Origin: Lichtheimia corymbifera B2541
Lineage: Eukaryota; Mucoromycota; Mucoromycetes; Mucorales; Lichtheimiaceae
NCBI GenBank assembly: GCA_000697475.1
Contig: JNEU01000752.1
Span: 1 to 63,706 of the forward strand
Direction of reading: 5' to 3'
DNA length: 63,706 bases
The position numbers were made by a program, and so were the translations under genes. A model generated the notes under the pieces. The model was not told the DNA's origin and did no database searches. It saw nothing but the letters and a program-made list of their open reading frames with translations. The stretch's first letter is position 1. Every line of letters begins with the position of its first letter. Below, in pieces: positions 11,360 to 24,902 of the stretch.

Positions 11360-14341
11360 ATGTATCGCAGCCCACCGCCGACACATCACAAATCCGAGTT
11401 CGACCAATACCCGATGCATGAAACGAACTTTTCTCCTCGTCCTGGTGACAGAGGATCACCCTTTGCAGATCCATACATGGACCCTCCAATGCAACGCAAC
11501 AACTTTGACCACCAACCATTACTCCAGCAACCAGCATCACCCTATGTAGGTGGATCACCACGTCCTGTACAATTCATGCCAGGTTCCCCAAATCCACGTT
11601 ACGGTGAAGCTCCCCGACGCCAACCTCGCAGATACAAAACGAGTAAGTTACCACTTTTCATATGGCTTGTTGTTGTTATTAGCACCTATGTGGCTAATTA
11701 TGCTATTGCCTTTTTATTACAGCTCGCAAAGTCAAGCTCACCCGTGGTAACCTGGTTCTTGATTGTCCTGTGCCCACAAGATATTTGCAAGCTGTACCAA
11801 TCAAGGAAGGAAAGGAGTTTACACATATGCGTTATACAGCTGCTACCTGTGACCCAAAAGATTTCGCATCCCAAGGATACACCCTTCGTCAACAGCTGTT
11901 GGAGCGAGACACAGAACTCTTCATTGTGTTGACCATGTACAACGTAAGTTATATTGGGATCGGGAGAAAAGGATTTGCAAGAATATGAAGAGCAAAAGCT
12001 AATTTTGTGATTTGATCTTCATGTTGTACACAAATAGGAAGATGAAGTTCTCTTTGCTCGTACAATGCACGGCGTCATGAAGAACATTGCTCACTTGTGT
12101 GGCCGTGATCGATCACGAACATGGGGACATAAAGGATGGCAGAGGATCGTTGTGTGCGTTGTATCCGATGGTCGTAACAAGATCAATCAGCGTACTCTCT
12201 CTTTGCTCGCTACATTGGGTGTGTATCAAGACGGTGTCGCCAAGAATATGGTGGGCGATAAAGAAGTAACTGCCCATATTTATGAGGTAAGAGTCTGATG
12301 GAGAGCGAAAGAAGAAAAGACTAACTCGAGATGGCATCATCAATGTAGTACACAACACAACTTTCCGTTGATCCCGATATGAAATTCAAGGGTGCTGACA
12401 AGGGAATTACTCCATGCCAGATGCTTTTTTGTCTCAAGGAAAAGAACGCTAAAAAGATCAATTCGCATCGCTGGTTCTTGCAAGGCTTTGGTCCATTGAT
12501 TCGTCCCAATGTGTGTGTCCTGATTGATGTTGGCACTCGCCCTGGTGGTACTTCCATCTATCATTTGTGGAAAGCCTTCGACATCAATTCCAATATCGCT
12601 GGTGCCTGTGGTGAAATCCGTGCAATGACTGGTACCGCTGGTGTCGCATTACTCAATCCATTGGTGGCAGCACAAAACTTTGAATACAAAATGTCCAATA
12701 TCCTTGACAAGCCTCTCGAATCAGTATTCGGTTACATTTCTGTGTTACCAGGTGCATTTTCTGCATATCGCTATACCGCTCTGCAAAATGACGTCAATGG
12801 CCATGGTCCTTTGGAAAAGTACTTTTTGGGTGAGACCATGCATGGTGGTGACGCTGATATTTTTACCGCCAACATGTATCTGGCCGAAGATCGTATTCTT
12901 TGCTACGAATTGGTCGCCAAAAAGAACGCACATTACGTCTTGCATTATGTCAATAGCAGTTATGGTGAAACTGATGTTCCTGACAAGGTATTGAAGGAAA
13001 AAAGTGGTTATCAATCACGTGATAGATTGACGCAATTTTGTCTACATAGGTGGATGAGTTGATCTCCCAAAGAAGACGTTGGCTGAACGGTAAGTCAATA
13101 CTTTTGGAAAGGGAGAAAGCGATGCTCATGATGATACGGCTGCTTTAGGTTCATTCTTTGCTGGTGTATATGCTCTTTGGCATTGGCGTAAAGTGTGGTC
13201 CTCCGATCATTCCTTCATCCGCAAGCTGGTTTTTATGGTGGAGAACTTGTATAATACTTACAATTTGATTTTTTCATGGTTTGCTATTGTAAGTGATATT
13301 CTCTAATACTGGTGACACGATTGAAACTCACAAAACATATTGTAGGGCAACTTTTATCTTACTTTTTATATTCTGACCAAGGCCCTTGGAGCCGATACTC
13401 TTGATCCCCAGCCATTTTCTCCCGACATTGCCAACATTCTGCATACGGTGCTCAACTATATTTACGGTCTCTTGATGATTGTGCAATTTGTGATCGCATT
13501 GGGTAACCGGCCACAAGGATCTAAATGGCTATACACGGGCAGTATGGTGTTCTTTGCTTTATTGATGGGCTACATGCTATTTGCCACTGTTTGGATTACT
13601 ATTGTCGGCATTACTTCAGCGATCGAAGACTCGGATGGATCATTTACGTCAATGATGGGTGGAGAATTGTTCCGCAACATTGTGGTCTCCGTGTGTGCAA
13701 CCTATGTCATGTATTTTGTGGCCAGTTTCTTATTTTTGGATCCTTGGCACATGTTCACTAGGTAAAGGGTTACATTTTATCATACATGGGACGATCACTG
13801 GATAATACTCATACGTATACATTTCTATAGCTTTATTCAGTACATCTTCTTGTCACCATCCTACACCAACATTCTCAATGTGTATGCATTCTGCAACATC
13901 CACGACGTTTCATGGGGTACCAAGGGCGATAACAAGGTGAACACAGATCTTGGTGTCGTGCAAGCCAAGAAGGATGAATCGGGTGAGCATACAGCCGAAA
14001 TTGATTTGCCCACAGAGCAAAAGGACATGAACGAAGCATACGAGGCGGCATGCATTGAATTACAGCGCAAACCCGAAGTCGAGGTGCAGCATCGCGACGC
14101 ACAGACAAAGCAAGAAGATTACTATCGCTCTTTCCGTACACGTCTCATTCTCTTTTGGATCATTTCAAACTTGATCCTCGTGATCTGCGTTACCAGTGCA
14201 ACCGTGTTCGGCTGGTGGGGTGACTTTGACAGACGTAGCACTGTTTACCTTGGTTTCATTCTGTGGTCAGTTGCCGGTTTATCAGTCATCCGCTTTTGTG
14301 GTGCCACCCTATATCTCATTCTTAGGATCTTTACTGGTTAA
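11360..14341 (+). CDS. Chitin synthase, class I/II type (GT2)
   Basis: Eight exons (11360-11642, 11723-11943, 12038-12286, 12349-12987, 13050-13089, 13149-13288, 13346-13761, 13831-14341) sum to 2499 nt, giving 832 residues with every phase closing. A Pro/Ser-rich cytosolic N-terminus of about 95 residues is followed by the GT2 core: [38 protein letters not shown]-type [33 protein letters not shown], the acceptor/catalytic block [14 protein letters not shown], and the product motif [12 protein letters not shown]. Multiple C-terminal membrane spans follow. It polymerises N-acetylglucosamine from UDP-GlcNAc into chitin at the plasma membrane. Length and the lack of a myosin or extra N-terminal domain exclude classes IV-VII. 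The 40-nt exon 5 encodes part of the QRRRW block. The assignment to class I versus II is not resolved. Confidence 0.95.
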
Positions 14342-15676
14342 AGTCAACTTTGCTTTCCTTTCCCCTCTCTTTTTGTGTATTCATCATTTCATCATCATCA
14401 CATCAAGACCTATTATACATATATATAAATCTATATATTAAGCTTTGAAACAATGGTTGCACAAGCATCGACGAAGATTTGACGCGTGGATTAGTGGGAA
14501 TCAAGATCGCGTGTGCATATGGGATTAGAGGAGAGGATCAGAATCAGAAACAATACACGAGATGGAAGATCGATGGACAGAGGTTGTTCAACCAGGAAGC
14601 CATGTGCATTATGTGTAAACGTGGCATCAAACATGTCTTTTACGCTGTATGTGGCACGTTACACAGGTATTGTGTTAGTGCACTATTCTGACCACACAGA
14701 CTCTGCAGCTCGAAATGAAAACGTAACATGTTATCGTCGGCAGATTCGCATCCCCAATTGATCCACGTGTGCAAGCACCTTGTGCAGGATAACATCAAGC
14801 ATTAATGTGTAATGGGTGAGCTTGTGCTTGTGACACGAACAAATCTTGTGTAAGGACGTTTGCATGCTATCCATGGAAATGACATCCATTCAAGGGGTAT
14901 GCGAGAAAGAGTGTGCGTGTCTTATCTCGGCAACACGAAACAATCATGCTCATCTTGCAGATCAAAAACAAAGGAGAATAAAGAGAGGAGACAAAGAGGC
15001 GATTTGTTTGCCCAACCACACGATGATTTGCTCATCACATCTATCCAATACCACCGCTCTCATCACACCACATATGCAGATCTACCTTACATGATACACA
15101 ACAATAACAACCACCGGTATGGGAGGACCCTATTGCTGACAGTAGTACCACTAGGATGAAAAAATAAACCATTAACAAACCACTGATTCCCCTTTTTCTC
15201 AAATGGGGAGGTTGGGGGTCGAAGGGAGCAACGACAAATCTGTTGGACACCGCACCTTTTTTTAATCTTGCTTCACCTTCTCTTTCTCTCTTTTCCTCTT
15301 TTTTCTTTGCTCAACGTCTCCTCAACCCCCAATCTTTTATATCTTCTTTTACTCTGTACATAGTTTCTTTGTGGAGATCCCTCATTAATCACCACCACCA
15401 CTACCACCACCTAGCCCAACGGTGTACATGCGTTCATCCTGTTACTGCTGCTGAATCTATATTCAACCATCACTACTACCACACGAAACAGAAACAAGCA
15501 CGCGGTATATACTCCATATCCCCCATCTCTCTTTCTCCTTTTTTCCATCTCACTCATTCTCACCACACACACAGAAAAGGCCCCGCCATAGCCACTCGAT
15601 TATCTCACATATCAGCATCAGCGACAACATCATCATTCATTTATACATATAACACAACACACATACCATATCAATA
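14342..15676. promoter_or_regulatory. Long intergenic and leader region before the RasGEF gene
   Basis: No gene is supported across 1.3 kb. The last 430 bases are strongly pyrimidine-rich with CACCAC and CATCA runs and probably form the 5' leader of the RasGEF transcript. Short open frames here lack motifs. Confidence 0.45.
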
Positions 15677-18600
15677 ATGTCAACAGACGCATTGATGGCA
15701 ACCACCACCACCACTCAGCAACACAATACGAAGCCGGTTTCGCTTTCACCACCAACGTCTTTGCCAAGTTCACCACGTAGTGTTGTTGAAGGTCCACCTT
15801 CTGCATCTACTTCCCATTTTGTACAAGCTCTACACGATTATCAGCCATCTTGTGCACCAACGGATGAAAGCGTGTCATGCCTATTTTTCCGTAAAGGAGC
15901 TATTATCGAGGTTTTTAATCGCGATAGTTCAGGGTGGTGGGATGGCGTGTCGAATGGAGTGCGTGGATGGTTTCCAAGCAACTACGTGGGACGAATCGGA
16001 GAAGCAAGCATGGATTATTGCTCGGGGGAAGCTACCATCAATGATGATGATAACGGCGTTATGGTAGAAAGAGAGAACAATGAGAACACAGCCTCATCTC
16101 TGGGAATCGATGGTGGTGATGAATCCTTGTCAGCTGCTTCTTCCTCGACATCATCGCTATCTTTATCAAGCAAGGTAAGAAATTATAGTTCTATTATATC
16201 CCTCCACAACAAGCTTTTCAAAATGAATCCTTGCCAAAAACAGTGGTCTCACACAATTTGAATGCATACCCCGCAATACTCACCATATCAAACAACAATA
16301 GATCCAAAATCAGCAACGACGATCATCATTATCATCATCTTCTTCAACAACACAACCTCCCACCACCACCACCAAAACCACTGCTGGCGCTGCTAACAAG
16401 AAGCCATCGAGTCGTGTTGAGCTTGCACGTGCATTATTGAGCGAGGATCGTCACAAAGAAAAGCAACAAGGACAAGAACAACATCAAGATACGACAGCAA
16501 CGACCACAAGTAAAAGCGATTGGGGTGCACTACGAGATGAAATGGAGCGACGTATTGCCGAGTTGATAGATGCTTGCCAACAAAAACCACCAGGCAATGT
16601 ACAAATGGCGACATTTCACGTGGTATCATCAATTCGAGCCATGTTAACAGCTGCTTGTGCAGTGAGCAACGATGCACCCTTACTTAAATCATATCCAGAA
16701 TTGGGTCGACAACGTAAAATAATCCTCAGCACATTGAGCCGTTTGGTGCTCAAAGGAAAGGAACTGCAGGCGGCTCCTGAGCTCTCATCACTTGCACAGC
16801 AGCTTCTCAAGGAAATGGATGCATTTGAACAGCAGCTAAAAAAGACTCCTGATTCACCAATCCATTCGATATCCAACAACAATAATACCGATAGCGATGC
16901 GAGCAGCAACAGCAGTGCTCGATTATCAAGTATGTCATTGATTGCACGTGCGGTGCCACTGGATGATGCACGCCATATTCTACAAACATTGCAAGACCAC
17001 CAGACAACGATTATGCGGTTAATGGGTGATTTGAGGTCAACCATTGATCGATTCGTGAAGCATGAAGAACGTGCCACTGATATGCTCGAGACGACACGTA
17101 AGGCTGTGGAAGCAGTACGCACATTTTTGGCTGTGATTGAGCATGTATGTTCCAACGTGGGCGATGTCGACTATGGCCATCATTCGGTGATCCCACAAGA
17201 CCCACAGTTAGTTGCATTGGTGCTTGCCAAAGAATCAGTCTATAGTGTCATCACCAGCTTGGTTACTTGCGTCCGTGCACTTGCTGCCGGCAAGCCAACG
17301 CATGATGATATGCGTGATTTGTACAAGAGTTGTGACACAGTTACCAATACCGTGAACGATAGTGCTGATCGCGTGCGATCGTGCTTTATGGAAAATAGGG
17401 ATATACTTGGTACCAACCAACAAGACGTGGATGTGGGAGCCATGCGTGAAAAATTGGAGAGCTCACTTGAATCACGGCGAAACCAAACACTCAGCATTCT
17501 TGGACGTAAGGCCACCAGTCTTAATGTACTGCAAGATCAATATGCCCAGCAACAACAGAACATTGTCGACTCGCTTGAAGTGGCAGAGAACAATCATCGA
17601 AATAGCACCAATACCACTACCAGTAGCATTCGATCAAGCATTAGTAGCATTAATACCACAAGTACTACTGAAGGAGGGCAGCAACAAATGGTGCGAAGAG
17701 CACGTGCATTATCTCGAGCTAGCCGTTCCACATTACGATTAGCTACTATCACAAGCGAAGATCAAAATGCACCACCACCTGTGCCACCCAAGAACGAGAT
17801 CAAGCCTACAAGTAGTAAATCAACCCCCATGGCACCAGGTCGGTCTCATCGCCCGCGTGGTTTGAGTTTATCATCTCTCCGCATGTCTGCATCCGTTACC
17901 AAGCAACGAAGCGACTCGTTGTCATCATCCACTGAAACGTTGGCTGAGCCATCACCCCAGATTCGAAGAACATCTTCATGGATGACTATCAACGGCGTTG
18001 GTGAACGTCGTGACAGCTTACCAGCATTCAAGGTAAAAGAAAATATGGATAGGGAAATGCCCAACGGTATTAACATGCTTGTTTAGGCGGAGCATGAGCC
18101 ATGGTTTTTGCGACAGCGCGAGTTTTCTGAAGATGAGATCATGTACAACAACGAGGGACAAGTAACGGGTGCTACGGTGGAAGCATTGGTTGACAAATTG
18201 ACACAACATGAAAAGTCACCAGGTAGCACATAAATCATGCATACCTTTTTGTTATTGTTTTGCTAATGTGTAACACTCATATAGAGCTCTTGTTTATGCG
18301 TGCTTTCTTTTACAACTTTCGGCAATTCACTGATCCAATCACGTTCCTGGATCTGCTCATCAAACGCTTCCATTTGCAACCTCCTAGTGGTGATGGTGCT
18401 CCTTTGACGCCTGACGACATGGCTTTGTGGACAAATCGCGTATTGCTACCTGTACGCTTGCGTGTATACAATGTGATCAAGACATGGCTCGAATCATTCT
18501 TTTATTATGAAACCGATGGACCCACAGAAAAGACGCTTGTCAACTTCATCACCGGTCCAATGATGCAAGCTATGACAAGTCCTGCAAAACGCATGATGGA

Positions 18601-19728
18601 TCTGGTGCGCAAACGAGTAAGTAAAATCAGATGAATGTGATTGAACAATGGGAATATTAAACTCTCTTCATAGTACACATCTCGCTTGCCATCGGGCCGT
18701 AAATTGTCATTCAGCAGTGAACCTCGCTCATTACGCAAGCAGCCATCAGGATCCCACATTTCACTATCATCTGGCACATTGCTCTTTTCCACGCTCTTTG
18801 AAGATGGGTCAAATGGACCACCTAACATCACCCGATCATTGCGTAATAATCTGCGGAAAGCCATGAGTCAAGGTGTTTTGTCGAGCATACACATTAGCGA
18901 ATTTGATCCACTGGAATTGGCGAGGCAGCTGACATTGATGGAGAGTGCATTGTTCTGCCAGATCGAGCCCAATGAGATGATTGGTCAAGAATTCAAAAAG
19001 AAAGTGGGATGCAGCACAGCTGTTCACGTGAAAGCCATGATTCAACGCAGCACACAGATTACGAGTTGGGTATCCGATACCATCTTGCGAGAATCGGATA
19101 TCAAGAAACGTGGTCAAATGATCAAATTATGGATCAAAGTCGGCGATGTAAGTCATACACAGAATTTATTAAATGATTATCATGATAACTAAGATACATT
19201 CATTTCTTTTAGCATTGCCTCCAATTACGAAACTACAATACATTGATGGCTATTCGATCAGCTCTCGTGTCAACCAGTATCGCACGACTGAAGCGTACAT
19301 GGGAATTTGTGTCTGCAAAATACAAGGCCATGTATGATCCAATTTACCGAGCCACTGATTCGCAACGTAATTTTGCCGAGTATCGACGTCAATTGCGCGA
19401 AGCCGTTGCCCCGTGCTTGCCGTTTCTTGGCGTGTATCTTACTGATATGACATTTATCGATGATGGCAATTCCAATTACCGAACATCACCGGGAGGATGT
19501 CAGCTGATTAACTTTGACAAGTATATCAAAACCACTCGTATCCTAAACGAGATCGATCAATTCCAGATCCCATACAAGTTTACTGAGGTTGAGGAGATTC
19601 AACGATACCTCGTTCATTGCCTGGAGACTGTAGAGAAGGATGACCAGGTGTTTTATACCCGCAGTCTGCAACTTGAACCTCGTGAAGAGGATTTCGACAT
19701 CAAGAGCTTTATTTCTAATCTAGCTTAA
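15677..19728 (+). CDS. CDC25: SH3-domain Ras guanine nucleotide exchange factor (Cdc25-like)
   Basis: Six exons (15677-16174, 16302-18032, 18087-18222, 18285-18616, 18674-19147, 19213-19728) sum to 3687 nt, giving 1228 residues with phases closing. Residues about 48-108 form an SH3 domain (VQALHDYQPS, then SGWWDGVSNGVRGWFPSNYV). A long Ser/Thr/Gln-rich and helical middle follows, including a proline stretch PPPVPPKNE that could bind SH3 domains. The RasGEF N-terminal domain contains LFMRAFFYNFRQFTDPITFL. The catalytic CDC25 domain contains FDPLELARQLTLMESALFCQ and PCLPFLGVYLTDMTFIDDGN. The protein loads GTP on Ras, and in fungi it links nutrient signals to cAMP/PKA or MAPK output. It lies 251 bp upstream of PRP17 on the same strand. 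Whether it is the functional Cdc25 or another paralogue cannot be told from one copy. Confidence 0.9.
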
Positions 19729-19979
19729 ACAACAAAACAACGTGTACAATGTATAAAAAGTGATCCAGTTTTCGTATATTTATTGATGATGATACGTGAT
19801 ATGAATGTGAGTTATAGATTACAGTCCAATAAAGAGAGTACATCATTGCTTGGATTCCATCATCGGCACTGGGTGGAGGAGATACAAGAGTGTGCGCTGG
19901 CGACGACTCCGCACAAACTTCAAGCGATGCACGCATTTTTGCAGCACACCGCTTTCTTTTTCTCTCTCACACTTTCACC

Positions 19980-22050
19980 ATGGATCTGGTCAACAATTAC
20001 GGTTCGAGCGACGAAGAGGATCACCAAGAGACTGTTGGCACAATGACCAAGAGCTCCATCCAGATTAATGCCACACCAGACGCAGGCTTTGATGTAAGCA
20101 TCGACGAACGACACGATCTTGACTGGATCGCTTTCCTTTAATACGAGTCTCTTTAGAACAATTCGGTTGGCATCTACACTGCACCCACAGCAACAGAGCT
20201 TACAGTCAATGTACCTTACGATGATATGATGCGCCCAGTGTATGGTCCCGAGAATCCTCATCGCGATCCTAGGCTTGCAACGCAAAACATCTTGACGGGT
20301 CATGTTGAGCAGCAGGCTATATCTGAATCAGACTTTCGAACACAAATGCGTACGTTTGAAACGTATGGTTTTGCACGTGATCCATCCCTTGGCAGCAACA
20401 ATCTTGCAGGACAGACAGGACAAGGTGTGATGGGAACTGGTTATGTGGGCAATCTTGCAGCAGCAGCAGAATTGGGCGGCGTCAGTATCTATGACAGCAT
20501 TCCTAAAGCCATGCGACCCAATCAAGGAGCAAAAAAGAAACGTATGGCAAAGGGTGATTTATCGGTGGTGGATGGTGAAAATGCATACAAAGGACCATGG
20601 GCTGGATACAATGACGACAAGACTTTGCCTGTTCAAGCTGAACCAGAGGAACAAGAGACGGCAAAGGAGGAACAAGTGGAAACGGGCAAGGAGGAAGCAG
20701 CAGCAGCAACAGCAGAAAGTGGCGAGATGGCATTGACGGCAGCTGACAAGCGCAAAAAGATGATGGAACCTGGCAACGAGAAGAGTATCTTTCATGGTGA
20801 ATCCGAATTTGATTATCTTGGTCGGACATACATGGCTGTTCCTCAAGACACTGATGTCAACCTACTTGGTGAAGCTGGTACACAAGAATGCTTTATACCC
20901 AAACGGTGCATCCATACATGGGCTGGTCATGCCAAAGGTGTCTCGGCCATTCGTTTCTTGCCTAAATCAGCTCATCTCTTGCTTAGTGCTGGTATGGATA
21001 ATAAGATCAAGGTATTATACAAGAGCTTATGTGACATAATGATCAGGAAACTAATACATGGTATCTAGATTTGGGATGTATATCACAACAGAGATTTACT
21101 ACGCACCATGATTGGACACGGCAAGGCTGTGCGTGACATTGCATTCAGCAACGATGGTCGAAGATTCCTCAGTGCAAGTTACGATCGATACGTTAAACTA
21201 TGGGATACAGAGACTGGTAAGCAAAAGGGACTGCGTGAAGTTGAAATGAATACTTACAAGGATGGTGTGATTATAGGTCAATGTATTCGATCATTTAGCA
21301 CAGGCAAGGTGCCTTACTGTGTTACCTTTAATCCGGATGAGGACAAGCAAAACATCTTTTTGGCTGGTTGTTCAGACAAGAAGATCGTACAATTCGATGC
21401 CAACACCGGTGAGATCACTCAAGAATACGATCAGCATTTGGGTGCAGTCAACACAATCACCTTTGTCGATGATAATCGGCGATTCATTACTACATCCGAT
21501 GATAAGACGATGCGTGCCTGGGAATATGATATCCCTGTTGTCATCAAGTATATTGCCGAGCCAGATATGCATTCCATGCCTGCTGTAACACTTCATCCTA
21601 GCAGTAAGTTTATCAATGATATGGAGGAGAGAAAAAAATATCTAACGAATGATGTAATAGATAAATGGTTGGCATGTCAATCACTGGATAACCAAATCGT
21701 TGTATATGGCGCTCGTGATCGATTCCGTATGAACCGCAAGAAACGTTTTGCAGGCCATTTGATTGCAGGCTATGCATGCAAACCAGGCTTTTCACCAGAC
21801 GGCCGTTTCATTAGCAGTGGTGACTCCAATGGCAATGTGTGGACCTGGGATTGGAAGACATGCAGGATATTGAAAAAGTTCAAGGCACACGACAAGGTGG
21901 TCATGAATACAGAATGGCATCCTCACGAGACATCAAAGATGGCAACATGTTCTTGGGATGGTAAGCAATATAAATAATGGTGGTTGAGATCAAGTCGATT
22001 GTTTATTAATGGGATGGTTTATAACAGGTTTGATCAAGTATTGGGATTAG
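19980..22050 (+). CDS. CDC40: Pre-mRNA splicing factor Prp17/Cdc40, WD40
   Basis: Six exons (19980-20093, 20157-21011, 21069-21216, 21277-21603, 21661-21960, 22028-22050) sum to 1767 nt, giving 588 residues with phases closing. The last exon has only 23 nt and encodes the terminal GLIKYWD. The N-terminus begins [14 protein letters not shown] and contains [10 protein letters not shown], hallmarks of Prp17. From about residue 310 there are seven WD40-type repeats, for example [20 protein letters not shown] and [20 protein letters not shown]. Family members join the spliceosome for the second catalytic step of splicing in the nucleus. A Glu/Ala-rich insert lies between the N-terminal region and the propeller. 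Other WD40 proteins lack this N-terminus, so the call is strong. Confidence 0.93.
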
Positions 22051-22497
22051 AAGACACAATTATATTCTTGGATTAAACATTATTCAAAACGTGAATTGTC
22101 GGATGAGATAAAAGGAGTAACTTGAACAATGTTTAAAGGGAAAGGGGGTTAGAGCATTTTTTATTTCGGGAAGAGATGCTGTTGTGTAGGCATGTGCATG
22201 ATTTCACCCGGAGCTGACATGTTGATGCAGCTAGATCATCAATATTCTTTTAACGCGTTGCTAGCTAGCAAACATCATAATAGGATGAAACTTGGTCATT
22301 GTATGGATGCATGTGTGAGTGAGTGTGTACCTCATTATTTGAAACTGCTCCTTCTCTTGTTGCCACATTATCCATGCCGAATTTGGACGACGTTCCTCGT
22401 TCTTATCACACAAAGTGTATCTGTTCCACAAGAAGCCAGCTTGTTGGCTATCCGTTCTTCTTTTTCTCTCTCTCCTTGTTTATCACCCTCGTATTTA
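22051..22497. other. Intergenic between PRP17 and an unrecognised gene
   Basis: It holds the PRP17 3' flank and the leader of the next gene. An in-frame extension upstream of 22498 exists but is Cys- and Leu-rich and looks non-coding, so I start the next gene at 22498. Confidence 0.4.
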
Positions 22498-23890
22498 ATG
22501 GAGTCATTTTTATCTACTTTACCACCGTATGTGCATGACTTTTTGAACAAGCATCCTCCAACTGATGTGTTCAATGTACTTCGGGAACTCGTTTGTTTCG
22601 CTGTTCTCTATTCCAATGACCGTGAACGCATTGCAGCCAAGACCAAGGAATTGCTCGACCAAGGTGCAGACGTTGTTTCTAAGGATATCGACAACAGTAG
22701 TATGGGTGGTCAAAACGCCATAGCAACCAGCAACGACAGCGACAGTATCACTACGACGACTACTGCTGCTTCAAAGTCTTCCAACACGGCAGCAACTAAA
22801 GGTGATGATGATGATGATGATGGCAACAAGACCACCGAGAAAAAGCATGATGTAAACAAAGCTGTCGACAAGGTTAGTTGCTTGGCAATGTGTGTGCATA
22901 GGTGCCAAACTAATGTTGTCATGGAGAATAGGTGGTATCGCATGAAGTCGATGTGATCAGTCATCAAGAAGCGACTAGCAACTCAGGCCAAAAAGGCAGC
23001 ATGCCTTGGACATTTCCAGATTGGTGGGGACATCACGATGGTAGCGATGAAGTTCCTAAGCCCAGAGTCCAAAGGAAACCATCATCGGAAGAACTTTGTA
23101 AGTGACATTTATATATGCAGAAAACAGTGGTCTGACAACAGTATGTGACACAAAGCACAAGAACCAGCATCCATCATTCCTCAGGAACCGGCGAGAAACA
23201 AGCCATCAAGGCGTGAGACAGTAAGCACTTGGGTGCCATGTAAGAAGGATAATTCATTTATGTTAGGGTTATATGAGTATGGCTAACATGGCGGTGATGT
23301 ATAGGGGATGAGCCAAGCAATGCAAATGATACATCTCGACGCATGCAAAGAAGTATGAGGTATGCGTGTGTGTGCGTGGATTCAAGTTGGATGCAAGCAG
23401 CATTGAACTGATATCTCTTGTAGTAAACCTATACCTGATTTACGATCTTATCTGGAAAAGTCAACTCCTGCTAGTCCTCCTTTACAACGTCGTGCTACTT
23501 CCCAACGTGCCAGTGCTGTGCCAGCTGTCAAGTCATCATCAGGTATTTATTGTATCATTCTGTAAATGTCAAAGTGGGGTATCTTATATACTTTTACTAT
23601 TAGGATCCACTACTCCCGTAACACAGCAGCAACGTGCATCAAAGACACCTTCTTCAGCACCCATGTCGCGTACATCATCTACGTATCGTCCAAAGCAAAC
23701 TGCTACAGTACGTGCACGTGCTGAACGTGCCAAGGCACAGCAACAAGAAATTGAAGAACGCAAACAAAAGGCAGCCCAACTTAATAATGTTAGTTTGCGA
23801 CTCAAGCAGCAAGCCAAGTCGACTATTGATTGGGATGCGATTAAAAAAGAACGCAGGAGAACCATGCCAGTGATGCCCAGTACAAAGTAG
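22498..23890 (+). CDS. Unrecognised low-complexity protein, conserved N- and C-termini
   Basis: Six exons (22498-22872, 22932-23097, 23156-23239, 23305-23359, 23424-23542, 23604-23890) sum to 1086 nt, giving 361 residues with phases closing, which supports the model. The N-terminus (MESFLSTLPPYVHDFLNKHP, then VFNVLRELVCFAVLYSNDRE) is an ordered helical stretch of about 60 residues. A Ser/Thr/Asp-rich linker follows, with a run of Asp residues. Further on are SMPWTFPDWWGHH and a basic, helical C-terminus (AERAKAQQQEIEERKQKAAQ). I do not recognise the family. There is no signal peptide or membrane segment, so it is probably cytosolic or nuclear. The start is the first ATG that gives the ordered helical beginning. 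Confidence 0.6.
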
Positions 23891-24117
23891 TCATAACCGT
23901 ATTTATCATTAATTTTTGTTATCCATCATCAAATAGAATATCCATATTTATATCAATCATTATCAAGGGGTAGAAGGGTCATCTTAAGAGTGTGTTTCTT
24001 AGTGTGAAGGGGTTTGAATCTTGATTCGTCAGGTAGCAGTGAGAGGAGGAGGAGCTGAAAGTGGCTTTGAAAAGACGACCTCCCAGAGCTGCACTAGTGC
24101 GGCACACCTTGAGTTCA

Positions 24118-24811
24118 ATGACGACCAGACGCAGGCATCTTCGACGAGGAGCTCTTGAACACGAAGATGCAGCGACACTGAGTCTCGGAGAAGGTAAATA
24201 AAAACTCACTTGTACTTGATGAACAGCTTGATTCAACGTCAACCGCTTTCGATTACGCCTTGTTCAGAGTTCAACAATGCCCAATGTCTCTACATTTCTG
24301 AAGTACGCATCTTGCTCGAAGCACAGCAGGACTCTAAAGAGAGTGGAACGGAAAACAGACCAACAACCAGGTATTACACGATATGAAAATGTGATGTGTC
24401 AGCTGGTTCAAGAGCTCAACGTGTTTTATACGCCTGCAGTATCACCACAAAGACTTTGGATTACGTGCGCACCTTTAGTCGATTCACCAACCGCGATTCT
24501 GTGCGTGAAGTGAGACAGTAAGCATATATGGGATGGGTGGCTACTTGAAGAAATTGTATTAAGCAGTGGATACAAGATTGTTAGGCAAGGATGATTTGGC
24601 TCAATTCGAGGTCGCTCAACTCGCCAATCTGTGTTGTGAGGATGCTGAGGAAGCCAAGGCGCTCATACCCAGGTATGTCTATGCCATTATTCATGATTTC
24701 AAAAGAGTACTTATATAGAGGGATGAATATAGTCTTGCGCACAAAGTTGACGATGACAAGGTCCAAGAGCTTCTAAACGAAATGCTCACTATCAAAAAGT
24801 TCCAAGGCTAG
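24118..24811 (+). CDS. RPB4: RNA polymerase II subunit Rpb4
   Basis: Five exons (24118-24193, 24268-24370, 24440-24517, 24577-24672, 24733-24811) sum to 432 nt, giving 143 residues, the usual length for the compact (animal-like) form. Diagnostic blocks in order: HEDAATLSLGEEFNNAQCL, EVRILLEAQQDS, TLDYVRTFSRFTNRDSVREV, FEVAQLANLCCEDAEEAKAL and the C-terminal LLNEMLTIKKFQ. Rpb4 pairs with Rpb7 to form the stalk of Pol II, which acts in initiation, mRNA export and decay. The start ATG at 24118 gives a basic leader (MTTRRRHLRRGALE) before the conserved part. Exon 4 must use the acceptor TACAAG at 24576 to keep frame. Only 91 bp separate its stop from the minisatellite. Confidence 0.9.
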
Positions 24812-24902
24812 ATCAAGCGTATGTATATTTCTATATTCTTCCCTTCATATCGCTCGCTCTTGTCAACCCTGATCAATCGTATCCACACACACTCCCATCC
24901 AC

